Below are positions 17,154 to 25,528 of a stretch of DNA of 64,000 nucleotides, piece after piece. The notes beneath the pieces were generated by a model. The model was not told where the DNA came from and ran no database searches. It saw only the letters and a program-made list of their open reading frames with translations. Position numbers and translations under genes: made by a program. How positions within the stretch are numbered: position 1 is the first letter of the stretch; the number at the start of each line of letters is the position of its first letter. Origin of the DNA: Bacillota bacterium (GTDB lineage Bacteria; Bacillota; Clostridia; Acetivibrionales; DTU013); the NCBI GenBank assembly GCA_023418915.1, contig JAEZYU010000059.1:33412-97411 (forward strand). The letters are read 5' to 3'.

Positions 17154-18989
17154 ATGGCTGATGAAAACGTCAATGAAAACACAGGCTTTGAAGAAGAAGA
17201 GCTGGAGGCCAGGGCATATGATTCCCGTCTGATGAAAAGGCTGCTCGGGTTTGCATCCAGGTACTGGTACTTATTTCTGTCTGCTGTTGTACTCCTGTTC
17301 GCATCAACGGCTGCGGATCTGGTCAGACCATACCTGATAGGTCTGACAATAGATGATTTCATAAACAAGGGCGATACAGCCTCTCTTAACCGGATGGGGC
17401 TCTATTTCCTTCTGCTGGTCGCAGCCGGTTTCCTGTTTAACCTGCTGCAGATCTACATTCTGAGCTATGCAGGCCAATCCATAATCTACAACATCAGACA
17501 GATACTCTTCTCGCATCTTCAGAAAATGCCCCTGTCCTTCTTTGATAAAAACCCTGTCGGCCGGCTTGTGACCCGTGTGACAAATGATACAGAGGCTCTC
17601 AACGATATGTATACCAATGTATTGGTCACGCTGCTGAAGGATTTCGCTATTCTGGCCGGTACCATTGTGATAATGTTCAGGCTGAATGTGAAGCTGGCAC
17701 TCATATCACTGGCTATAATGCCTGTTGTCGTCATTCTTACGATCTTTTTCAGAGTCAGGATCAGAAAGGTCTATAGAAGAGTGCGGGTGGCGCTGGCAAA
17801 AATCAATTCCGCCATATCGGAAAATATATCAGGCATGCGGATCATTCAGTTGTTTAACAGGGAGAAGCAGAATTATGCGAAGTTCAATGAAACAGGAAAA
17901 GAATATCACAGGTCTGTTATGAGTGAGATAGTGACGTTTGGCCTTTTCCGTCCCGCCATAGAAATGCTGGCTTCCTTTGCCCTTGCGCTCCTAATGTGGT
18001 ACGGAGGGCTCGATGTTCTCACTGGCGCTATTCAGTTCGGCGTGCTTTATACCTTCGTCAACTATATCAGCATGCTGTTCCAGCCTATAAACGATCTGGC
18101 CGAGAAGTACAACATACTACAGGCGTCCATGGCGGCTTCCGAAAGGATCTTTCTCATACTTGACACACCTGTCGAGAAAGACTCCGGATCAATTATCGCA
18201 GGTAAAGGCATCAAAGGAGAGATAGAATTCAAAAATGTCTGGTTTGCATATAACGAAGATGACTGGGTGCTGCGCGATGTCAGCTTCAAAGTACCGGCAG
18301 GCAAGACTGTAGCAATCGTAGGCGCCACCGGGGCGGGCAAGACTTCGATCATCAGCCTGTTGAGCAGACTCTATGAAATACAAAAGGGTGAGATCCTCAT
18401 CGACGGTATAAACATCAGAGATATCAAAAAGGATGATCTGCGCAGGCTAACCGGTGTGGTGCTGCAGGATGTTTTTTTGTTCAGCGGCAGGCTGAAGGAC
18501 AATATCAGGCTCAATGAGGCAGGTATCAGTGATGAAAGGGTCCAGGAAGCAGCCAGGCTTGTCAATGCCGAGGGATTCATAACAAGGCTTCCCCAGGGAT
18601 ACGATACGGAGGTCATGGAACGCGGATCGACCTTTTCAGCCGGTCAGAGGCAGTTGTTGGCGTTTGCAAGGGCGCTTGCTTTCGACCCTGCGATATTGGT
18701 ATTGGATGAAGCGACCTCAAACATAGATACTGAAACAGAGCTTCTGATACAGGACGCTCTCAGAAAACTCACCAGAGACAGAACTACAATAGTTATCGCT
18801 CACAGATTGTCAACAATACAGCATGCTGACAGCATTATTGTGCTGCACAAGGGAAAGGTAAGGGAATCGGGCAACCATCAGGAGCTTCTGGTAAAAAGAG
18901 GTATGTATTATTCACTTTATATGCTGCAGTATCAGAAGGATGAACAGTCATCTGCCGACCCTGTTATCAAAGACCGGCCAGCTCCTTGA
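17154..18989 (+). CDS. ABC exporter half-transporter, catalytic subunit
   Basis: Partner of the preceding gene (one-base gap). Of 611 residues, about 35-330 hold six membrane helices and about 355-590 the ATPase domain: Walker A GATGAGKTS, Q-loop LQDVFLFSG, Walker B LVLDEATSNID with the catalytic Glu, and H-loop IVIAHRLSTIQ. Its signature is FSAGQRQ instead of LSGGQ, the counterpart of the Asp substitution in the partner, so the pair has one consensus and one degenerate ATP site. The N-terminus is acidic (EEEELEAR). Its last 23 bases overlap the 3' end of the PfkB gene on the other strand. Confidence 0.93.
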   Translation: MADENVNENTGFEEEELEARAYDSRLMKRLLGFASRYWYLFLSAVVLLFASTAADLVRPYLIGLTIDDFINKGDTASLNRMGLYFLLLVAAGFLFNLLQIYILSYAGQSIIYNIRQILFSHLQKMPLSFFDKNPVGRLVTRVTNDTEALNDMYTNVLVTLLKDFAILAGTIVIMFRLNVKLALISLAIMPVVVILTIFFRVRIRKVYRRVRVALAKINSAISENISGMRIIQLFNREKQNYAKFNETGKEYHRSVMSEIVTFGLFRPAIEMLASFALALLMWYGGLDVLTGAIQFGVLYTFVNYISMLFQPINDLAEKYNILQASMAASERIFLILDTPVEKDSGSIIAGKGIKGEIEFKNVWFAYNEDDWVLRDVSFKVPAGKTVAIVGATGAGKTSIISLLSRLYEIQKGEILIDGINIRDIKKDDLRRLTGVVLQDVFLFSGRLKDNIRLNEAGISDERVQEAARLVNAEGFITRLPQGYDTEVMERGSTFSAGQRQLLAFARALAFDPAILVLDEATSNIDTETELLIQDALRKLTRDRTTIVIAHRLSTIQHADSIIVLHKGKVRESGNHQELLVKRGMYYSLYMLQYQKDEQSSADPVIKDRPAP

Positions 18990-19887
18990 TCTCCTCAATA
19001 CACGGAGGGTCAAGCACCATCGGAAATCTCCTGCAGACACAGGCTGCGGTAGCTGCGGCAAATCTCACGGTATCAGTGTCGCTCAATCCTTTTAAGATCC
19101 CGTATACGACCCCGCCTCTGAAGGTATCTCCAGCTCCCAGAGTCCCGACTGCATTAACTCTATACGGGGTAAATTTTTGAACACTCCCGCCTTTTCTTCC
19201 AAAGATGATATCTCTTGAGCCAAATGTGAATATGACAAGACCATCCCCCGCTTCTGTATATCTTGAAAATAGCTCATCAATATCTGTCTCCTTGAAGCTG
19301 TTGCGTATGAACTCGTTGGAGATCACTGTAGCTGACGCATATCTGTGCAAGTCACTATCCGGTTCGCAGTCTATAGTAACATAGGGCTTTTTAACTTGAT
19401 GACAAAAAATCGCAAGATTTTTCGAAATCTCACCAAAGAATGGATCGATTGAAACTACTTTTGACGCCATAGCAGCATTTTTATCAAAATTCGACCACCT
19501 TTTTCCTTCTCTAAAATAGCCGCCGAATCTTCCAAATACAGTTCTCGTGCTGCTGTCTACGATCACCATATCTGAAACACCGTCAAACTCCTGATCATAG
19601 ACCATGCCTGTACAATCGATGCCAAATCTGCGGCAATAATGCAGGATGCCCTCCTTCGTCTTTGTACCCAGATACGGTCCGTCGATCTTCACATTTAAAC
19701 CGCACTGTGACAATACTATGGCTGAATTCCCAGTCTCGCCCCCCGGTATGAGATATGTCTGCTTTATTTCAGCGTATGAATCGGCTTCAGGATAATCACC
19801 ATGCAATATATGTACAGTTGAATAGACAGTCATTCCGTAAAGGTATACATCAACTTCCCCCATAAATGCATTACTGCTCATTTCCAT
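18967..19887 (-). CDS. PfkB/ribokinase-family sugar kinase
   Basis: A ribokinase-fold kinase (306 residues) with GGETGNSAIVLSQCG near the N-terminus and the PfkB signature VGTLGAGDTFRGGVVYG near 255-271, whose Asp is the catalytic base. Sugar or nucleoside specificity is not evident. ATG at 19885-19887 is preferred (AGGGGGAAG 5-8 bases upstream); the frame extends 12 codons further to 19923, but that start has no ribosome site. It is convergent with the ABC operon and overlaps it by 23 bases. No pathway partners adjoin it. Confidence 0.85.
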   Translation of the reverse strand: MEMSSNAFMGEVDVYLYGMTVYSTVHILHGDYPEADSYAEIKQTYLIPGGETGNSAIVLSQCGLNVKIDGPYLGTKTKEGILHYCRRFGIDCTGMVYDQEFDGVSDMVIVDSSTRTVFGRFGGYFREGKRWSNFDKNAAMASKVVSIDPFFGEISKNLAIFCHQVKKPYVTIDCEPDSDLHRYASATVISNEFIRNSFKETDIDELFSRYTEAGDGLVIFTFGSRDIIFGRKGGSVQKFTPYRVNAVGTLGAGDTFRGGVVYGILKGLSDTDTVRFAAATAACVCRRFPMVLDPPCIEEIKELAGL

Positions 19888-20068
19888 AACACTTCCCCCT
19901 ACAATAATGGCAAGCTTCGTCATATCGTCAGGTAAATTATATCATACCACATATTATTCTGTTCAGGTTTTTTATTGGACTAATTGTATTTAAAAGATAC
20001 TTTGTTATTTAATACAATATTATCCTTAAAATTAGTATCGTTCAATTAATTGTCAATGAGCTCCACCA

Positions 20069-20097
20069 TTGACATCCATTTACATTTATGTTAGCAT
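20069..20097 (+). promoter_or_regulatory. Sigma-A promoter of the Gre-family gene
   Basis: TTGACA (20069-20074), 17 bases, TAGCAT (20092-20097). The expected start (about 20104) falls on the first base of the leader hairpin. Confidence 0.7.
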
Positions 20098-20104
20098 ATA
20101 TATA

Positions 20105-20156
20105 GAAGACATTTCGCATACGGTCCTGCGAAGTGTCTTCTTGTATTTATTATTTT
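20105..20156 (+). terminator. Hairpin plus U-tract at the 5' end of the Gre-family mRNA
   Basis: A 13-bp stem GAAGACATTTCGC / GCGAAGTGTCTTC (one G-T pair, 10-base loop) followed by TTGTATTTATTATTTT. It begins at the predicted transcription start, about 80 bases before the coding region. It may act as an attenuator or a 5' stabiliser. Confidence 0.6.
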
Positions 20157-20186
20157 GTATGTAAAATTTTTGAAAGGGAGATGGAA

Positions 20187-20702
20187 ATGCATAAAACAGT
20201 ATTGTCTGAACGGATGTACAAAATCCTGACCGACCACGTTGCTGAGATAGAAAGGGAGAAGGAACCCGTTATAAAAAGTTTTTTTGCAGAGAACGCTGGG
20301 AAAGGGATGGATAGCGAAGCATTCTTCAGGGAATATGCTGCCGAGCTGGAAAAATACATCAATAACATAAAAGTGAAAAAGGACGGTATGGATACATGTC
20401 CGTTCACTATAATCGGAAGCATAGTCCAGATAAAGGACATGGAAGATTCCGAGACCATGAGCTGCCGTATAGTGTTTCCTTTTGCGGGGAAATCAGCCAA
20501 TGATGTCTATAATGCATCATGTCTGTCACCAATGGGCAAAGCACTACTTTTAAAGTCTGTAGGCAGCATAGTCACTGTCAAAACACCTGCAGGACAGATC
20601 GACTATAAAATCATCAGCATATCTGCTGATGATCTGGATATAGGCAAAAGCGAAGTGAATATGTATACCGCCAGTCCGGGAATAGCACTCACAGATGCTT
20701 AA
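20187..20702 (+). CDS. GreA/GreB-family (Rnk-like) transcription factor
   Basis: A 171-residue protein with an alpha-helical N-terminal half (about 1-75) and a GreA/B C-terminal FKBP-like half (about 85-165): NASCLSPMGKALLLKSVGS, then VTVKTPAGQIDYKII, as in Gre factors that act at the RNA polymerase secondary channel. The N-terminal part does not look like a canonical GreA coiled coil with tip acidic residues, so it may be a Gre paralogue that competes for or modulates the channel rather than a cleavage factor. Start: ATG with GGGAG 6 bases upstream; the frame extends upstream without a ribosome site. It has its own promoter, leader hairpin and terminator. Confidence 0.75.
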   Translation: MHKTVLSERMYKILTDHVAEIEREKEPVIKSFFAENAGKGMDSEAFFREYAAELEKYINNIKVKKDGMDTCPFTIIGSIVQIKDMEDSETMSCRIVFPFAGKSANDVYNASCLSPMGKALLLKSVGSIVTVKTPAGQIDYKIISISADDLDIGKSEVNMYTASPGIALTDA

Positions 20703-20752
20703 CGGCTTGTGAATTGACTGCAGCCACAAATGCTTAACGGCAGGTGAATTGA
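20695..20752. repeat. Duplicated 3' end of the Gre-family gene
   Basis: ATGCTTAACGGC-N2-GTGAATTGA occurs at 20695-20717, including the stop codon, and again at 20730-20752. Confidence 0.8.
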
Positions 20753-20767
20753 ACTGGAGAGATTAAC

Positions 20768-20810
20768 AAAGACCATGATTCATACTAAATCGTGGTCTTT
20801 TTATTTTCGC
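20768..20810 (+). terminator. Intrinsic terminator of the Gre-family gene
   Basis: AAAGACCATGATT / AATCGTGGTCTTT stem (one G-T pair, 7-base loop) followed by TTATTTT. Confidence 0.88.
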
Positions 20811-20862
20811 ACAGGCAGCGAAGCGGAGTCACACTTTGCCGGTGAAAATCCAACTTAAGCCT

Positions 20863-20993
20863 ATAACGCATCGTTTTCTTTCGATTAATCGAAAGAAAAT
20901 ATATGAAAGGCAATCGGTACCCGCCACCAAGCGTTTTTCAGCCTGAAGGCTGAAAAGACGTAAAGAGATGGGGGACATCTTTCGCCTCGTTAT
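20863..20993. repeat. Dispersed structured repeat, copy C (compact)
   Basis: 131 bp bounded by ATAACG and CGTTAT. It contains a 26-bp perfect palindrome centred on GATTAATC (20874-20899), then the core CCGCCACCAAGCGTTTTTCA, TGAA loop, GGCTGAAAAGACG and GGGGGACAT. Compared with copy D it lacks the block between two GCATCGTT copies, as if lost by recombination between them. Confidence 0.85.
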
Positions 20994-21013
20994 CTCTGTG
21001 CGCTTAATTGGCA

Positions 21014-22555
21014 CTACTTCAGAAGCAGACTCGTAAGGCTTTCCCTGATTATTTGTCTGCCGCTCCCATAAATAGAGAAACAGAATATCACATCTTCTAT
21101 TTCCCGATCGCATATCAGTGTTTTTGCATCCATATCCAATAGACCCTCATTGTTGAATCCCTTCGGATCTATCACATATACCACCGAATAGTTATGTGTC
21201 AAAAACGGAATAAGAGCGCTGCCGTATGAATCCTTTATGACAAGAACCTTACGGCCGTTGGGGTTATCGGTTTCAATTTTCTCCAGATGCTGATCTCCCC
21301 ATGCAAAGCAGGCATACTTATATGCCCCAAGGCTCTTGAAGTTAGTGTTGATAATACCATCCTTTACATTTGGACTGCTGAGGTTTCCCATCGTATATAA
21401 TGTCACTTGATGGCCAAGCTTCGGGATGTAATAGTCGAGCTTCTCGGGATTGTTCTTAAGCCTCGATGCCTGAGGCATCTTATATATCTGTGCAAACAAT
21501 CCTCCCAGGAATGGTTCAAATGTGTCTTTCGTAAAATCCTCTTCTATACTTGCCGGCTGCTGTCCCGAGGACTCACAGAATGCAGTATATGCGTAATAAG
21601 CTCCCAGTGCGGTCCAATGGACATCCGACCGGAAATAAATGTGCTCATTCTTATGCTCCATAAGCTTATCAAATGCTTTTACTACTGTCACTCCGTCAGC
21701 GCTTCCCGCAATAATGCCCTCTGCCTTGCTTTGATCATAACTGCCGGTGCTGTATTTATTAGTTGCATAAAATGCGGCGCTGGTCGGACCGGTAATAGAA
21801 TATACATTAAGTTCAGGCATTATGCCAGCAAATTCGGATAGTATTTTACCATACGGCTTCAAGCTGTATGCGCCTGTGGGCATCATAACCCTGTCCCCTG
21901 CTATTATCAGTGAATTGTTCAGTCTGGTGTCCGCCTGATCATCTGCCGCATCACCGGCATCTTCTGATCCGCTTTCTCCGTTTTCCTGCACCGAAGAGCT
22001 CTGCTCTGTATCTGGTCCCGACTGCTGCACTGATGAATCCGCACCTCTTGCCTGTGCTGCCTGATCATCAGTCTGAGGTGTTTGTCCTTCTTCTGACACT
22101 TGTCCTGGGGCAGGCCTCTGCAGGCCGTCTTCCTTCTGATTTGACCCGATCCGGCTCTCAGCAGCAGACTGCGTACCGCCAAAAGGTTCGCTGCCTGCCT
22201 GAGATGCTTTATCAGTAACGCCATCCTGTCCCCCGGCTGTAACAAAATCATCAACATCAACACTTGCAACAACTGTCTCTGTATCGGTCAAAACGTCAAT
22301 GTAAAGAAGGCTCGCATACGACTGAAAGCCCACGATCGATAATTCTCTGAACAAAAAGTTGTCAAGAAGAAAGCTTTCGTACTTGTCCGTGTAATCGCCG
22401 GCAAAGAATTCAGATATGCTAAACGAAGGCTTCTCACTCAGATATCTGTTTTCAAACGAAGAAAAGCCATCAGCGTCTGTATACAGTGAGCAGAAGCAAA
22501 GAACCATCATTATTGAGGCAAAAACAGCTATAACTGTAATATGCGTTTTTTTCAT
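21014..22555 (-). CDS. DHHW/AlgX-like SGNH-fold acetylation partner protein
   Basis: An extracytoplasmic protein of the DHHW family (AlgX/AlgJ-like), which works with an MBOAT acyltransferase to O-acetylate an exported glycan. It begins with one membrane anchor (about 4-26). A long low-complexity insert rich in Gln, Ser, Glu, Asp and Gly (about 105-205) precedes the catalytic part, with SDVHWTALGAYYAY (the DxHW motif, about 315) and VIKDSYGSALIPFL near 440. ATG at 22553-22555 is chosen (AGGGTGG 6 bases upstream); a TTG seven codons earlier is possible. The MBOAT gene ends 17 bases upstream, so the pair is an operon. The modified glycan is unknown. Confidence 0.87.
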   Translation of the reverse strand: MKKTHITVIAVFASIMMVLCFCSLYTDADGFSSFENRYLSEKPSFSISEFFAGDYTDKYESFLLDNFLFRELSIVGFQSYASLLYIDVLTDTETVVASVDVDDFVTAGGQDGVTDKASQAGSEPFGGTQSAAESRIGSNQKEDGLQRPAPGQVSEEGQTPQTDDQAAQARGADSSVQQSGPDTEQSSSVQENGESGSEDAGDAADDQADTRLNNSLIIAGDRVMMPTGAYSLKPYGKILSEFAGIMPELNVYSITGPTSAAFYATNKYSTGSYDQSKAEGIIAGSADGVTVVKAFDKLMEHKNEHIYFRSDVHWTALGAYYAYTAFCESSGQQPASIEEDFTKDTFEPFLGGLFAQIYKMPQASRLKNNPEKLDYYIPKLGHQVTLYTMGNLSSPNVKDGIINTNFKSLGAYKYACFAWGDQHLEKIETDNPNGRKVLVIKDSYGSALIPFLTHNYSVVYVIDPKGFNNEGLLDMDAKTLICDREIEDVIFCFSIYGSGRQIIRESLTSLLLK

Positions 22556-22572
22556 TCTCATCCACCCTGAAC

Positions 22573-23976
22573 TCAAAATCTAAAATATATAAACGGATTG
22601 TAACTATTGCTTACAATACTCGCCGCCGACAATATGAACACAATCGCCACACATGCAGCCAAAGCAGCTGCCCTGACCCATTCCGGGAACTCCAGCCTCT
22701 TTATGTATGACGCAGCGATACGCTTTAATGGCACAGCACAAATCAGGCATACAGCAATAAACGGAAGGTAACTGACTGAAAGCCGGAGTATATCAGTTAA
22801 CGAAAACGTGGCTCCTTCAAGTCCAAACATCACTCTCAGCGCTTCTATATCTCTGCCGAAATCTTCGAAGTAGAAAAAGTTAAAGCCAAATACAACAAGA
22901 ATGAACGAGTAGGCTATCCTGAGCACCTTGGGTATCTTTTTCAGAGCCTTGAGCAAAAATGTCTTCTCAAGAATCAGTATTACTGCAAAATACAATCCCC
23001 ATATGACAAAATTCCAGCTCGCTCCATGCCATAAGCCGGTCAGCATCCAGACAACAAGGATGTTTCGGTATTGCAGCCTGCGGTTGCCTCCGAGGGGTAT
23101 GTATACATAATCCCTGAAAAAAGTACCGAGAGTCATATGCCAGCGGCGCCAGAAATCAGTAATACTCTGCGATACATAAGGGTGATTGAAGTTCTCCGGA
23201 AACCTGAATCCAAAGCTTTTCCCCAGACCGATGGCCATATCTGAGTAGCCGGAAAAATCAAAATATATCTGAAATGTGAAGCACAGCAAGCCAAACCAGA
23301 TCTCAGGAGCTGACATGCTCAGAAGATCACCATTGAGGAATCTCACAGCCAGTGAACCTGCATAATTTGCTATAAGGGTTTTCTTCGCAACTCCTGTAAC
23401 GAATCGGATAATACCCTCGTATATTCCCTTGAGTGTTATCTTCCGCTCCTCAAGCTGGTCTTCTATATCGGTATAGCGAACTATCGGTCCCGCAACAAGC
23501 TGTGGAAACATTGATACAAAAAGCAAAAAATTCAAAAAGGACTTCTGAACTTTAGCCTTTCCTCTGTAGGCATCTATTGTATATGAAATCGTCTGCATGG
23601 TATAAAATGAGATGCCTATCGGCAAAGATACACCCGGATCAGGTATTCTCATGCCAAGGAGAGTATTTAGGTTGCTGACCATAAAGCCGCCGTATTTAAA
23701 AAACGCCAGAAGTCCGATATTTAAAACAAGCGAAATTACCACAAACAGCTTACCCCTCGCCGTTTTGTGAAATTTACCCGCTTGGCCTCCACATACATAA
23801 TCTATAATAGAGCTGGCTATCAACAATATCACCCATACCGGCTCACCCCATGCGTAAAAAAGCAGCGAAGCCGCTATCAGCACGATGTTTTTTGCTTTTA
23901 TATTAGGCATAATAAAATAGAGAAGTAAAACTACAGGCAAAAACCTGAGCAGAAAAACCAAACTGGTAAATACCAT
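22573..23976 (-). CDS. MBOAT-family O-acyltransferase (AlgI/PatA-like)
   Basis: A polytopic membrane protein of 467 residues that passes acetyl groups across the membrane for glycan O-acetylation. It carries the MBOAT features: FYTMQTISYTIDAYRGKA, the RFPENFNHPY-SITDFWRRWHMTL region, and the catalytic His in LTGLWHGASWNF (about 320). About ten or more membrane helices span its length. GGAGG lies 4 bases before the ATG. It is cotranscribed with the DHHW protein downstream, its usual partner. Confidence 0.93.
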   Translation of the reverse strand: MVFTSLVFLLRFLPVVLLLYFIMPNIKAKNIVLIAASLLFYAWGEPVWVILLIASSIIDYVCGGQAGKFHKTARGKLFVVISLVLNIGLLAFFKYGGFMVSNLNTLLGMRIPDPGVSLPIGISFYTMQTISYTIDAYRGKAKVQKSFLNFLLFVSMFPQLVAGPIVRYTDIEDQLEERKITLKGIYEGIIRFVTGVAKKTLIANYAGSLAVRFLNGDLLSMSAPEIWFGLLCFTFQIYFDFSGYSDMAIGLGKSFGFRFPENFNHPYVSQSITDFWRRWHMTLGTFFRDYVYIPLGGNRRLQYRNILVVWMLTGLWHGASWNFVIWGLYFAVILILEKTFLLKALKKIPKVLRIAYSFILVVFGFNFFYFEDFGRDIEALRVMFGLEGATFSLTDILRLSVSYLPFIAVCLICAVPLKRIAASYIKRLEFPEWVRAAALAACVAIVFILSAASIVSNSYNPFIYFRF

Positions 23977-24085
23977 ACTGCCTCCGATATTACGTTATAG
24001 GAGATTTCAATGGACATGTAAATAATACCATTAAATCACATGCCTAGCAAGTCAAACATAGTACGTTGAATGCATACTGTTTTTA

Positions 24086-25528
24086 CTATTGGACGGTTTT
24101 CCCAAAAAGGTTCGATGCGCTTCTGCCGGTGATTTGCTCACAAATAACAGCATCCTCACCTTTGACCTCAACATCCCCTTCATTGCTGCGATAGCTTTCC
24201 AGCAATGCCTGCATAACAGCAAATTCACTTTTGCCCAGCCTGTATTTCCTCAAAACCAACAGCATGCCTGCCAGCAAAAGGGATGGTACAAGGCAAAAGA
24301 TCAGCTTTATACCCAGATCCGTAACCGGCTCGATATTACCTGTCTTGACTGCATCTGCGCTGTAGCGGAAAATATCAAGCAAAAATCCTATTGAACCGAC
24401 TGCTATACCACCCGAAAGCTTGCGCAAAAAGGTAGATACTCCTGAATACAGGCCTTCTCTACGCTTACCTGTCATCAATTCATCCACATCAGCAATATCA
24501 GGGAGTATGGACCAGGATACAAGATTACATCCCGCCGCACCGACGCCTATGAACGCACAGGTAATTATCACAGCTATATCCGGCGTTGCATGCGTATAGT
24601 TGAATATGATGACGCAAACGGCTATCCATATAAGCGCAGCAATCAGTGCCGGAGTTTTCTTGCTGTATTTTTTTGCAACAAGAGAAAAAAGGCAGATGAA
24701 AACCAGCTGCACCACCAAAATCGCTGCCATTGCCGGAATAAACAAATGCTCCTTCCTGAGCGATACATTAAGATAATACACCGCAAGAGCCATAGTAACA
24801 TCGATCGCCATCTGGGATAAGACAAATACTCCCGCATAAAGGCGGAAAGACTTGTTACTAAAGATCGACAGCCATTCTCTGTATGAGAATGCTGCAGCTT
24901 CACTTATCTTTGTATTCTCCCAGGTGCCGGCAAAAACAGCCAGCCAGCTGACTCCAAAAATGACTCCAAATATAGCTGCCATCACAAGGTATCCCGTTTT
25001 CTCGTTTTCAAACGAACCTGTTATCATAGCAGGTACAACAGCGCAAATTATAGCAGTACCGGCTGAAAACGCAAGTCTCATGCCGGTAAAAGCACTGCGT
25101 TTGTTGTAATCACCGGTCATGTCTGCCAGGATCGCATTATAAGGTGTCATAACTATGGTGAATGCTGTTGAAAAAAATATGAATGCGAAAACGAAGTAGA
25201 TGAACTTAAGTATGCCCTGGTCTATGCCAAAGGAATGCCACAGCAAGATCCAGGATACCAGAACGGGCAGACCACCGAAGAGGAAATAGATGCGTCGTCT
25301 GCCGAAGCTCGATTTTGTTCTGTCGGAAATACTCCCCATCAAAGGATCTGTAACTGCATCCCATGCTTTTCCAATAAAAATAATGATCCCGGCCAGCGCA
25401 CCGGAAAGCCCTTCCACATTGGTCAGGTAAACCATGAAAAGGGTACCCACGATCAAGAATGCGCCTCCGCCATAAATATCTCCACAGGCATATGCAATCT
25501 TAGCAAGGATTCCATCCCTATTTTTCAT
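24086..25528 (-). CDS. GPH-family sugar:cation symporter (MFS)
   Basis: A 480-residue, 12-helix carrier of the glycoside-pentoside-hexuronide:cation symporter family. Recognisable parts are AYACGDIYGGGAF near the N-terminus, DAVTDPLMGSISDRTKSSFGRRR (helix 2-3 loop, the family signature) and PYNAILADMTGDYNKRSAF. Substrate is not predictable; glycosides or uronides are usual. ATG at 25526-25528 is chosen because AAAGGGA is 9 bases upstream; the frame extends six codons further. It overlaps the acyltransferase gene by 11 bases, so they share a transcript despite no obvious functional link. Confidence 0.9.
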   Translation of the reverse strand: MKNRDGILAKIAYACGDIYGGGAFLIVGTLFMVYLTNVEGLSGALAGIIIFIGKAWDAVTDPLMGSISDRTKSSFGRRRIYFLFGGLPVLVSWILLWHSFGIDQGILKFIYFVFAFIFFSTAFTIVMTPYNAILADMTGDYNKRSAFTGMRLAFSAGTAIICAVVPAMITGSFENEKTGYLVMAAIFGVIFGVSWLAVFAGTWENTKISEAAAFSYREWLSIFSNKSFRLYAGVFVLSQMAIDVTMALAVYYLNVSLRKEHLFIPAMAAILVVQLVFICLFSLVAKKYSKKTPALIAALIWIAVCVIIFNYTHATPDIAVIITCAFIGVGAAGCNLVSWSILPDIADVDELMTGKRREGLYSGVSTFLRKLSGGIAVGSIGFLLDIFRYSADAVKTGNIEPVTDLGIKLIFCLVPSLLLAGMLLVLRKYRLGKSEFAVMQALLESYRSNEGDVEVKGEDAVICEQITGRSASNLFGKTVQ

